Source: Spirochaetaceae bacterium
Lineage (GTDB): Bacteria; Spirochaetota; Spirochaetia; Treponematales; Breznakiellaceae
Direction of reading: 5' to 3'
Length of the DNA stretch: 12,510 nt
Assembly (NCBI GenBank): GCA_031273985.1
Contig: JAISQV010000013.1
Coordinates: 1-12,510 of the forward strand
Position 1 is the stretch's first letter. Every line of letters starts with the position of its first letter. The translations under genes were made by a program, and so were the position numbers. A model generated the notes under the pieces. That model was not told the origin of the DNA. It saw only the letters and a program-made list of their open reading frames with translations, and did no database searches. Below are positions 5,950 through 12,510 of the stretch, piece after piece.

Positions 5950-7268
5950 TGAAGCTCAGGGATATGCTCGGCATAGATTATTCCATTCTCTTTTCGGCGG
6001 CGCTCCTTTCGGTGTTCGGGATTCTCTTTATCTATTCTTCCGGCATCAATTCATCGGGGGTCCAGGTTTCGGGGGAGTATCAGCGCCAGATAGTTTTTGC
6101 TTCCGCCGGTTTTATTCTGGCCCTGGTCCTGGCGATGGTCAACTACCGGAGACTCTATCAGCTTTCAGTGTACTTCTACGTGGGCGCCGCCGCGCTGCTG
6201 ATCTACACCTGCCTCTTCGGGCGCACCGTTTCCGGCGCCCGGGCCTGGATAGGTTTCGGGTCCTTCGGCGTACAGCCCTCGGAGTTTGCCAAGATCACCA
6301 CGATTCTGCTGTTGGCCCGTTACCTGGACGGTTCAAGCCGCAGTCGAAGCACCTTTCTCCGCTTTGCCATTTCCTGCGTCATTGTGTTCATCCCCATGGG
6401 AATCGTACTGATCCAGCCCGATTTCGGCACCTCCCTGGTCTTTATTCCCATACTCCTCGTGATGACCTTTGTCGCGGGTATTTCGCTGCGTTATGTTTTT
6501 TTTCTGGTGGCCTTTATCGGCCTTACGGGAATCCTCACGGTGCTTCCCCTCTGGCAGTCCTACATACTGAAAAATACCCTTCCCGCGCTCCGGATACTGG
6601 TGGATCCCCGTTTTGTGACGGTAACGATTCTGGCGCTGCTCGTTATCCTGGCAATCGCCCTCTTCGGCTATTTCCGCTACGGGAAACGTTACTTCTTCTG
6701 GATAGGCTACGGCACGGCGATAGCGATTCTGTCCCTGGGCGCCTCCTTCATGTCGCACCGGGTGTTGAAGGACTACCAGATCATGAGGCTCATCGTTTTT
6801 TTGGACCCCAATGTTGATCCCCAGGGTTCGGGCTGGCACATCATTCAATCCGCCACCGCCATCGGTTCGGGGGGGCTGTGGGGAAAGGGCTACCTCCAGG
6901 GTACGCAGAGTCACTACCGTTTCCTTCCCCAGCAGAGTACCGATTTTATCTTTTCCATCTTTTCCGAGGAATGGGGCATGATGGGCGGCCTCCTGGTCTT
7001 TACGCTCTTTCTGGTGATATGCCTCCGCCTGGCGCGGACCATGCGGATCACCGGCGACGCTTTCGGGGCCCTCACGGTCGCGGGGCTTTCGGCAATGTAC
7101 ATCTTTCACTTTCTCATCAATGTGGGAATGACCATGGGAATCATGCCCATCACGGGCATACCCCTCATGTTCATGTCCTACGGCGGTTCCGCCATGATCT
7201 CCGCCTGGGCGGGCATAGGCCTCGCCTTGAGCGTCAATGTTCACCGCTACAGCACGGCCTTTCCATGA
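5949..7268 (+). CDS. rodA: SEDS peptidoglycan glycosyltransferase RodA
   Basis: RodA polymerises lipid II into glycan strands in the inner membrane and pairs with PBP2, encoded directly upstream. The family motifs are present: G-A-R-A-W-I-G-F-G (96-104) with Q-P-S-E-F-A-K (109-115), Q-P-D-F-G-T-S (156-162), F-L-P-Q-Q-S-T-D-F-I-F (325-335) and P-I-T-G-I-P-L-M-F-M-S-Y-G-G (400-413). Asp332, in the S-T-D-F-I-F motif, is likely the catalytically required aspartate of SEDS proteins. At 439 residues it is longer than many RodA proteins (about 370 in E. coli). The extra length seems to lie at about 205-265, which includes an added hydrophobic stretch (223-241). ATG 5949 overlaps the mrdA stop by one base, and the last codons overlap the next gene by 4 nt. 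Confidence 0.97.
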   Translation: MKLRDMLGIDYSILFSAALLSVFGILFIYSSGINSSGVQVSGEYQRQIVFASAGFILALVLAMVNYRRLYQLSVYFYVGAAALLIYTCLFGRTVSGARAWIGFGSFGVQPSEFAKITTILLLARYLDGSSRSRSTFLRFAISCVIVFIPMGIVLIQPDFGTSLVFIPILLVMTFVAGISLRYVFFLVAFIGLTGILTVLPLWQSYILKNTLPALRILVDPRFVTVTILALLVILAIALFGYFRYGKRYFFWIGYGTAIAILSLGASFMSHRVLKDYQIMRLIVFLDPNVDPQGSGWHIIQSATAIGSGGLWGKGYLQGTQSHYRFLPQQSTDFIFSIFSEEWGMMGGLLVFTLFLVICLRLARTMRITGDAFGALTVAGLSAMYIFHFLINVGMTMGIMPITGIPLMFMSYGGSAMISAWAGIGLALSVNVHRYSTAFP

Positions 7269-9667
7269 GCATACGGTTCGTCAATCCCGAAGGGGAACTG
7301 GGCGCAGCGCTGCTTTCCGTGGAAAAACCGGCCCGCTACACCGGAGGCGAGTACGGGCGTCTGGCGGAGCGCGGGGCCATGGCCGCCCCGGCGCTGCGCA
7401 TGGCGGTCTGTTTCCCGGATCTCTACGAGATCGCCATGTCCAATCAGGCCCTCAAGATACTCTACAACCGGCTCAACGCCCTTCCCCATATAGTCTGCGA
7501 CCGCGCCTTTGCCCCGGCGCCGGATTTTGAGGCCCTCCTCAGGGAGCGGGGCCTTCCCCTCTACGGCCTGGACACGGGAATCAGCCTCGGTGATACGGAC
7601 CTGCTCTGCTTTACCCTGGGCTACGAGCTGGGTATCACGGGCATCCTGGCCATGCTGGAAGATTCGGCCGTCCCCCTCAGGAGCCGGGACCGTGGGGAAA
7701 GCGACCCCGTGGTGCTTCTGGGGGGGCCCTGCGCCGCCAACCCCCGGCCCTTCGAGCTGTTCATCGACGCATTCTGGATAGGCGAGGCCGAGGGCGGCTT
7801 CTTCGATCTGGCGGAGGAGCTCTCCGCCCTGAAACAGGCGGGGAAGGGGAGGGGGGCGCTCCTCTCCCGGCTCCGGGAGCACCCCTCGGTGTACTATGCG
7901 GGAAGGAAGGAGCCGGCGCGGCGGGCCGTGGACCGGGACTTTGCCCTGGGCGGGAAGGCCGCGGTGTTCCCCGTCCCCGGCCTCAAGATCGTGCAGCAGC
8001 ACGGCGCGGTGGAGATCATGCGGGGCTGCCCCAACGGCTGCCGCTTCTGCCAGGCGGGAATCTGGTACCGGCCCATGCGGCAGAAAGACCGGGAAACCGT
8101 GCTGGCGGAGACGGATTCCTTCGTTCGGGAGGGGGGTTACCGGGAGATAAGCCTGTCATCCCTTTCCACGGGGGATTACGGCGGCCTCAACGACCTGCTT
8201 GAAAGCCTGGACCGGAACTACGGGCCCGCTTATGTCTCCTTCCAGCTTCCCTCCCTCCGGGTCTCAAGTTTTTCCCTGAACCTTCTGGAAAAGCTCTCCC
8301 GGGTCCGCAAGGGCGGCCTGACCTTTGCCGTGGAGACGCCGGGGGAATGGGAACAATTGGCCCTCAACAAGCGGGTGGCCCGGGAGCAGGTTACGGCTAT
8401 CATCAGGGAAGCCCGGCGGCGGGGCTGGCGGGGGGTTAAATTCTACTTCATGATCGGCCTTCCCGGGGCGGGAAGCGCCTTCCGCGAGGAACAAGAGATA
8501 GCGGCCTTCGTCAACGCCGTGGCCGGGGAAACGGGGCTGCGTTTCAGCATCAATGTGGGCATCTTCATTCCCAAGGCCCACACGCCCTTTCAGTGGGCCC
8601 CCCAGATCGATCCCGCAGAGGCTCAGGGGAAGCTCGACTATATACGATCCGCCCTGCGCGGACACAAGGTAAGCACCGCCGGGAGCCTGACTTCTCTGGT
8701 GGAGGGCTTCATAAGCCGCGGCGACGGGCGGGCGGGGGAGGTGATTCTGGAGGCCTTCCGCCGGGGCTGCCGGCTGGACGCATGGGACGAATATTTCCGG
8801 GGGGATGTCTGGGAGGAGCTTCTTACGCGCCACGGCTCCCTGGCGAGGGAATTTCTTTCAGGCTCCGATCCCGCGTCGCCGCTCCCCTGGGACGGCATAG
8901 ACTCCGGCGCAGGCGGGGCCTTTCTCCGGGAGGAATGGCGCCGCTCGCAAGAGGGCCTTCTTACCGGCCCCTGCGCCGAAGACTGCGGGCATCCCTGCGG
9001 AATTTGCACGGAGGAGCGGGGCAGGGTAACGGTAAACCGCGCCCCCGCCGAAACCCCGCCTGGGGCTCCCCCCAGGGCCGCGCCGGAGCTGATCCTTCAC
9101 CGGCGGGACCCGGCAACGCACCGCATCCTCTTTTCCTACGCCAAGACCGCCGCCGCCCGCTGGCTTCCCCATCTTTCCATCATAGAAGTTTTTTCCATGG
9201 CGGCCCTCCGGGCCCGGATCCCCGTGCTCTTTACCGGCGGTTTCAACCCGCTTCCCCGCATAGATTTCGCGGCGCCCCTTTCCCTGGGCCTGCGCTCCCT
9301 GGGGGAAATCGCCGTGATCGATGTGGAAACAGCAGAGCTGAGCGGGGAGGACTTTGCCGGGGCGATAAACCCCAGGCTCTCCGAGGGGCTCAGGGTGCTG
9401 GAAGCGGAGGCTTTTACGATCCCGCCGGGGCTGAAGAAGTACGCCCCCGCGGCGCTTCTCTGGGGCTTCCTCTACGAGGCCGCCCCGGGGGCCGGGACGG
9501 ACCGGGTGCCCGCCCCGGAGGAAAAGGCCTACCGGAACAGCCGCCTCGAAGCCGGCGAGAGCCTCCTGGACCTTACCCGCGTAACAGCCCTGGCCCGCGA
9601 CCCCCGGCAGCCCTCCGAAGCGGCGCCCCGGCCCTACGCCGAGCTCTACCGGGAGCTTTACCCCTGA
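7265..9667 (+). CDS. Fused radical SAM protein (TIGR03960-like) with C-terminal DUF2344 (TIGR03936-like) domain
   Basis: The 800-residue product joins two proteins that are separate neighbours in many bacteria. Residues 1 to about 235 form the N-terminal domain of the TIGR03960 type, which is often called B12-binding; I see no DxHxxG cobalamin-ligand motif. The radical SAM core carries C255-x3-C259-x2-C262 for the SAM-bound 4Fe-4S cluster. A second cysteine set at 570, 574, 578 and 581 (Cx3Cx3Cx2C) may bind another cluster or metal. A Pro/Ala-rich linker (about 593-606) leads to the DUF2344 domain, clear from R-I-L-F-S-Y-A-K-T (620-628) through G-G-F-N-P-L-P-R-I-D-F-A-A-P-L (658-672). The substrate is unknown; gene linkage in other phyla to RNase G and ribosomal L21/L27 genes hints at an RNA- or ribosome-related role. 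The start ATG 7265 overlaps the rodA stop as ATGA with no evident Shine-Dalgarno, implying translational coupling. Confidence 0.92.
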   Translation: MSIRFVNPEGELGAALLSVEKPARYTGGEYGRLAERGAMAAPALRMAVCFPDLYEIAMSNQALKILYNRLNALPHIVCDRAFAPAPDFEALLRERGLPLYGLDTGISLGDTDLLCFTLGYELGITGILAMLEDSAVPLRSRDRGESDPVVLLGGPCAANPRPFELFIDAFWIGEAEGGFFDLAEELSALKQAGKGRGALLSRLREHPSVYYAGRKEPARRAVDRDFALGGKAAVFPVPGLKIVQQHGAVEIMRGCPNGCRFCQAGIWYRPMRQKDRETVLAETDSFVREGGYREISLSSLSTGDYGGLNDLLESLDRNYGPAYVSFQLPSLRVSSFSLNLLEKLSRVRKGGLTFAVETPGEWEQLALNKRVAREQVTAIIREARRRGWRGVKFYFMIGLPGAGSAFREEQEIAAFVNAVAGETGLRFSINVGIFIPKAHTPFQWAPQIDPAEAQGKLDYIRSALRGHKVSTAGSLTSLVEGFISRGDGRAGEVILEAFRRGCRLDAWDEYFRGDVWEELLTRHGSLAREFLSGSDPASPLPWDGIDSGAGGAFLREEWRRSQEGLLTGPCAEDCGHPCGICTEERGRVTVNRAPAETPPGAPPRAAPELILHRRDPATHRILFSYAKTAAARWLPHLSIIEVFSMAALRARIPVLFTGGFNPLPRIDFAAPLSLGLRSLGEIAVIDVETAELSGEDFAGAINPRLSEGLRVLEAEAFTIPPGLKKYAPAALLWGFLYEAAPGAGTDRVPAPEEKAYRNSRLEAGESLLDLTRVTALARDPRQPSEAAPRPYAELYRELYP

Positions 9668-9680
9668 GCCGGGGGGCTCA
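9665..9680 (+). terminator. Small hairpin overlapping the stop codon of the radical SAM gene
   Basis: TGAGCC 9665-9670 pairs perfectly with GGCTCA 9675-9680 around a GGGG loop, and the TGA stop forms part of the stem. No T-run follows, so this is unlikely to terminate transcription alone. It could protect the 3' end of the operon transcript. Confidence 0.35.
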
Positions 9681-9683
9681 ACT

Positions 9684-9882
9684 TGACCCATAGGAATATG
9701 CGTAACCAGAATCCTTAAGCAATATTAACCACGAAGGCGAAGAAGGGAAGAGAAAAAAAACCACGAAGATACACAAAGAGCACAAAGGAAGAGGAAACGG
9801 TTCAAACAAAAACCTTCGTGTCCTTCGTGTCCTTTGTGGTTTTATTTTTTGGGATTTGTATTCACTCTGGAATTATGGGTCA
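9684..9882. repeat. MITE-like segment bounded by 9-bp inverted repeats
   Basis: TGACCCATA at 9684-9692 is repeated in perfect inverse as TATGGGTCA at 9874-9882. The 180-odd bases between are AT-rich and non-coding, in sharp contrast to the flanks, and hold the large inverted repeat described as a terminator. Internally there are short tandem-like ACxAAAG/ACACGAAGG units. Terminal inverted repeats around a palindromic, AT-rich, gene-free core resemble a small non-autonomous element. I see no clear target-site duplication, so mobility is inference. Confidence 0.4.
9757..9850. terminator. Large bidirectional terminator-like inverted repeat
   Basis: The left arm 9757-9788 (beginning AAAACCAC) and right arm 9813-9843 (ending GTGGTTTT) are imperfect complements about 31 bp long with one bulge and a 24-nt loop. 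T-rich sequence follows the right arm (9840-9850), and an A-run at 9753-9760 before the left arm gives a U-tract on the - strand. The position between the convergent operon and kinase gene suits a shared terminator for both. Sequences of the form ACCACGAAG...CTTCGTGG are, as I recall, widespread intergenic repeats in bacteria. Confidence 0.55.
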
Positions 9883-9923
9883 TTAGGGTTCGCGGGAAAT
9901 GTCAATTCGCGGGGGCTTGCATT

Positions 9924-10074
9924 GGGGCGTCAGCGCGCAAGGGATAGGAGGGGTGCCCGAAGGGCAGACCCGGCGCGTTCCCCGCGAAGCGGGCTCCTGC
10001 GCCGGGGCCGGAGGCGTAAGCCGGAGCCCCGGATAGCCCGGTCCCCGGCGCGGTACGCGCCGGGGATGCGCCCC
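9924..10074 (-). ncRNA. Candidate structured RNA or GC-rich multi-stem palindromic element
   Basis: A closing stem, GGGGCG 9924-9929 with CGCCCC 10069-10074, encloses four compact hairpins. TGCCC 9954-9958 pairs with GGGCA 9962-9966. CCGGCGC 9970-9976 with GCGCCGG 9999-10005 encloses CCCGC 9981-9985 with GCGGG 9989-9993. GGGGC 10004-10008 pairs with GCCCC 10026-10030 over an inner GGC/GCC stem with a GTAA loop. The longest is a perfect 10-bp stem, CCCCGGCGCG 10043-10052 with CGCGCCGGGG 10056-10065. GGGATAG (9941-9947) and GGATAGC (10031-10037) are unpaired motifs inside. A - strand promoter-like sequence lies just upstream and would start transcripts at about 10070, at the element's edge. I do not recognise the RNA family; a dispersed extragenic repeat is equally possible. 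No coding frame here looks real. Confidence 0.35.
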
Positions 10075-10076
10075 TT

Positions 10077-10105
10077 ATATTAGTAGACAGAATATACATT
10101 ATCAA
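10077..10105 (-). promoter_or_regulatory. Sigma70-like promoter facing the structured element
   Basis: Read on the - strand, TTGATA (10100-10105, five of six consensus bases) is followed after exactly 17 nt by TAATAT (10077-10082). Transcription would start at about 10070 and run leftward into the GC-rich multi-stem element. The site lies about 40 bp beyond the 3' end of the kinase gene, so it is not needed for that gene. AT-rich spacers give chance matches, so this is a candidate only. Confidence 0.4.
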
Positions 10106-10146
10106 CAGTAGTGTATGCCCGAAAAGGGAGCGCTGGCGTTGGGCCT

Positions 10147-12492
10147 TTAGCGGACAAATTCGTTCAAGACGGCGTCCAGGGCGGCGGCGTTGAGGGGTTT
10201 GGACAAGAATGCCTGGAAGCCTTTTTCCAGAAAGAGCCGCTCGTTGCCCGCCATGGCATTGGCGGTGAGCGCGATGATCGGGATGTCCCGCGCGTAGTCG
10301 GTCCCGATTTCGTTTCGTATGATCCTTACCGCTTCGATGCCGTCCATTTCCGGCATCATGTGATCCATGAAAACAGCGTTGTAGACGGGCTGCCCCTTTC
10401 TGAGCAGTTCTATCGCTTTTTTGCCGCTGGTTACGCCGTCCACCATCATGCCGTAGGGCCGCATGATCCCCCGGGCCACGGCCAGGTTTGTCGACAGATC
10501 GTCCACCACCAGCACCCGTGCGTGGGGTATGGGGACCCGCTCAAGTTTTGTGCTGGCCGGGCTTTCGTTTTTGTAGCTGAAATTAGTAAGGCGCTCCACC
10601 GTCTCCCGCCCGAGGGGTTCTTCGCCGGCGGGCTTCTGGCGGAGCCTCACGGTAAAAACACTGCCCCTGCCGTACTCGCTTTCCACAGAAATGGAGCCGG
10701 ACATCATCTCTACCAGGTTTTTCGTTATGGAAAGCCCGAGGCCGGTTCCCTCGATCATACGGTTGCTTCCGCTGTCAATCTGATCGTATTCGGAAAAGAG
10801 TTTTGCCCTGTCCTTCCGCTGTATGCCTATGCCCGTGTCCTTTACGGCGCAGACAAGCCAGAGGTACTCCCCTTCCCGCTCGCAGTCTATGTCCAGGGTA
10901 ACCCGGCCTTCCTGGGTATATTTGATCGCGTTGCTTAACAGGTTGTTGAGGATCTGCCGGACCCGCAGCTCGTCCCCGAAGAGCCGGGCAGGGATCGTTT
11001 CGTTAATGAGGAGTTCAAAGGTGATGGGTTTACTGCCTATGCGCACCAGGTTGAGGGAGACGGCGTCGTTTATCATGTTGGGAACGGAATATTCCACCGG
11101 GAGAAGTTCCATTTTACCGGATTCTATTTTGGAAGCGTCCAGAATATCGTTGACAATATTGAGCAGCGTGGTCCCGGAGCTGTGGATTTTTTCCAGATTG
11201 TCCAGGGTTTCGGATTCGAGGGCCGTGTTTTTGGTCAGCTCCACCTCGGAAAGGCCGATGATCGCGTTCAGGGGGGTGCGTATCTCGTGGCTTATGCGGG
11301 CAAGAAATTCACTTTTGGCCCTGGTACCGGCAAGGGCTTCCTCCCGCGCCTGGATGAGGTTCCGGGTCATTTCGTTGCGGACCACGGCGTTGGCGATTAA
11401 GAGGCTGCCGGAATGTAAAATGTCTTCCTCCTGGGCGGAAAAGACCCGCTCCTTTTGGTAATCGCCGAAGCTGACGAAGCCCCAATACTGGTCCTGCAGG
11501 AACACGGGAATCGCCAAAATCGACAGGATACCGGCGAAGGGCAGCAGGTCCCGCTCGGCAGGCGCAAGGTTTTTGATCAGCCTATTGACGGAGCGCCCCA
11601 TGAAAAATTCCCGTTCCCAGTTTGCGATGCCGTTAAAATACGTGACCTGTGTTTTATCCCCGTCCCTCCGTATAACGTCATTGTTCAGCCACTCAAAGAC
11701 CCTCATGTACCTGAAGGGCTCCCCCTCCGCCTGGGTTTTCCAGATACAGATACGATCGATGTCCACGCCCCGGGCCATGCTTTCTATGCTCGTTCTGAGG
11801 GGCTCCTCCGCCTGGCCCTCGTTTGAGGCAAGCAGCATGACCGCCGCGTTATTCACGGTACGCAGCAGCTTATCCCGCAGCAGGACCTGCCGGCTGGAAT
11901 CCTCCGCCTTGTCCCGCTCCATGAGGTATATCTTGTTCTGAACCCTGATGATGACGCCTATGCATACCCCGATGATGAGAAAGGACTGAATATGATCAAA
12001 ATAGACGCGGGTATCCCGGTAGATCGAGAATTCGCCCAGGCGGATCACCAGATTCGGGAAACGGTAACTGAGATAGTAACAGGCCGCGACCCAGATGACA
12101 TGGGTAATGAAAAAAACGGCGCTGCTCTTCCCCCTGGACAAGAGGAATATGATGACGATGCTCAATACAAAGTAGGACCCGGCGCTGCTCGCGACGCCGC
12201 CGAGGGCGAAGTACGCGGCGGGCAGCAGCATATCGCAGACCACGATGATCGTAATCCACGAACAGATCGTGTAGAGGCGGAAGTGGTTGCAGACATACAT
12301 GAGGCAGATTATGGAAAGGATGATGCCCAGGACCACCAGTATCAGGAAGGGGCTGGCGCCCATAAGGATCCGCGTAATCACGGCGGCGGAGCCGAAGACT
12401 ATGCCGGCCAGATAGACCGTGTTGATCATCTTCGCTTCCAGCGGAACCTCGTCGGAAAGCACATAGCGGCGAATAATGTCTTTTACCTTCAT
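10147..12492 (-). CDS. Membrane-bound hybrid sensor histidine kinase with GAF-like and receiver domains
   Basis: This is a sensor that autophosphorylates on histidine and passes the phosphate to its own receiver. The 781 residues run as follows. About six transmembrane helices (24-45, 48-68, 73-95, 103-119, 122-142, 167-185) place both ends in the cytoplasm. A linker helix leads to a GAF-like domain (about 205-372) and then a HisKA domain with S-H402-E-I-R-T-P. The ATPase domain has an N box at 516-524, D-T-G-I-G-I (552-557) and G-T-G-L-G-L (582-587). The C-terminal receiver (about 657-780) has the acidic pair D664/D665, phospho-acceptor D710, T743 and K765. There is no Hpt domain and no response regulator with an output domain in the window, so its partner is elsewhere. 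It is convergent with the mre operon and not obviously linked to it. The start ATG 12492 is 18 bases from the window edge, with only a weak GGGGA upstream. The signal sensed is unknown. Confidence 0.93.
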   Translation of the reverse strand: MKVKDIIRRYVLSDEVPLEAKMINTVYLAGIVFGSAAVITRILMGASPFLILVVLGIILSIICLMYVCNHFRLYTICSWITIIVVCDMLLPAAYFALGGVASSAGSYFVLSIVIIFLLSRGKSSAVFFITHVIWVAACYYLSYRFPNLVIRLGEFSIYRDTRVYFDHIQSFLIIGVCIGVIIRVQNKIYLMERDKAEDSSRQVLLRDKLLRTVNNAAVMLLASNEGQAEEPLRTSIESMARGVDIDRICIWKTQAEGEPFRYMRVFEWLNNDVIRRDGDKTQVTYFNGIANWEREFFMGRSVNRLIKNLAPAERDLLPFAGILSILAIPVFLQDQYWGFVSFGDYQKERVFSAQEEDILHSGSLLIANAVVRNEMTRNLIQAREEALAGTRAKSEFLARISHEIRTPLNAIIGLSEVELTKNTALESETLDNLEKIHSSGTTLLNIVNDILDASKIESGKMELLPVEYSVPNMINDAVSLNLVRIGSKPITFELLINETIPARLFGDELRVRQILNNLLSNAIKYTQEGRVTLDIDCEREGEYLWLVCAVKDTGIGIQRKDRAKLFSEYDQIDSGSNRMIEGTGLGLSITKNLVEMMSGSISVESEYGRGSVFTVRLRQKPAGEEPLGRETVERLTNFSYKNESPASTKLERVPIPHARVLVVDDLSTNLAVARGIMRPYGMMVDGVTSGKKAIELLRKGQPVYNAVFMDHMMPEMDGIEAVRIIRNEIGTDYARDIPIIALTANAMAGNERLFLEKGFQAFLSKPLNAAALDAVLNEFVR

Positions 12493-12510
12493 AGCCGGAT
12501 AATCCCCGTA

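Noticed and set aside
8593..9693. 366-codon + strand frame inside the radical SAM gene
   Set aside because: The translation is Arg/Gly/Pro-rich with no recognisable domain, and the overlapping frame has a clear radical SAM/DUF2344 protein.
10111..10146. Rho-independent terminator directly after the kinase stop codon
   Set aside because: GCCC and GGGC can pair only over a long loop, and no T-run follows on the - strand. The inverted repeat at 9757-9843 is a better candidate.
10111..10938. 275-codon + strand frame opposite the kinase gene
   Set aside because: It lies antisense to the receiver and ATPase domains, whose motifs are complete. No ribosome site or domain supports it.

Overview
The window is a stretch of a GC-rich bacterial chromosome, roughly 60% GC by eye, that nevertheless uses ATA isoleucine codons often. 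It most likely comes from a spirochaete of the treponeme type. I base this on the gene order mreB-mreC-mreD-pbp2-rodA, which as I recall matches the Treponema pallidum order, on the style of the proteins, and on the structured GC-rich intergenic blocks. The genus is an inference. No rRNA, tRNA or CRISPR was seen.

Layout. Positions 1-456 contain no convincing gene. They hold a short array of about 36-bp repeats that looks like the end of an insertion sequence (1-93), a run of five GC-rich hairpins (122-237), and a compact three-hairpin block with imperfect inverted ends (315-436). Positions 457-9667 carry seven + strand genes: a membrane-anchored TPR protein, then after a 204-bp structured leader mreB, mreC, mreD, mrdA (PBP2), rodA, and an 800-residue fused radical SAM/DUF2344 protein. 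From mreC onward every junction overlaps by 1 or 4 nt. Positions 9668-10146 are a crowded convergent intergenic region. It holds a stop-proximal hairpin, a roughly 200-bp segment bounded by 9-bp inverted repeats and containing a large bidirectional terminator-like inverted repeat, and a roughly 150-nt multi-stem GC-rich element preceded on the - strand by a good sigma70-like promoter. Positions 10147-12492 (- strand) encode an orphan hybrid histidine kinase with a six-helix membrane domain, a GAF-like domain and a C-terminal receiver.

How the genes work together. MreB, MreC, MreD, PBP2 and RodA are the elongation machinery: a cytoskeletal filament, a periplasmic scaffold and its membrane partner, a transpeptidase, and a SEDS glycosyltransferase. 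The TPR protein may belong to the same complex by position only. The radical SAM/DUF2344 protein is translationally coupled to rodA. Its family often follows mre/min/rod genes and precedes RNase G and ribosomal protein L21 genes in Clostridia-like genomes, but here the operon stops after it.

I found no clear new defence or mobile system. The strongest candidate for something undescribed is the structured element at 9924-10074 with its upstream - strand promoter (10077-10105), which may be a small RNA gene. Also worth attention are the other two hairpin blocks and the operon-leading TPR gene.
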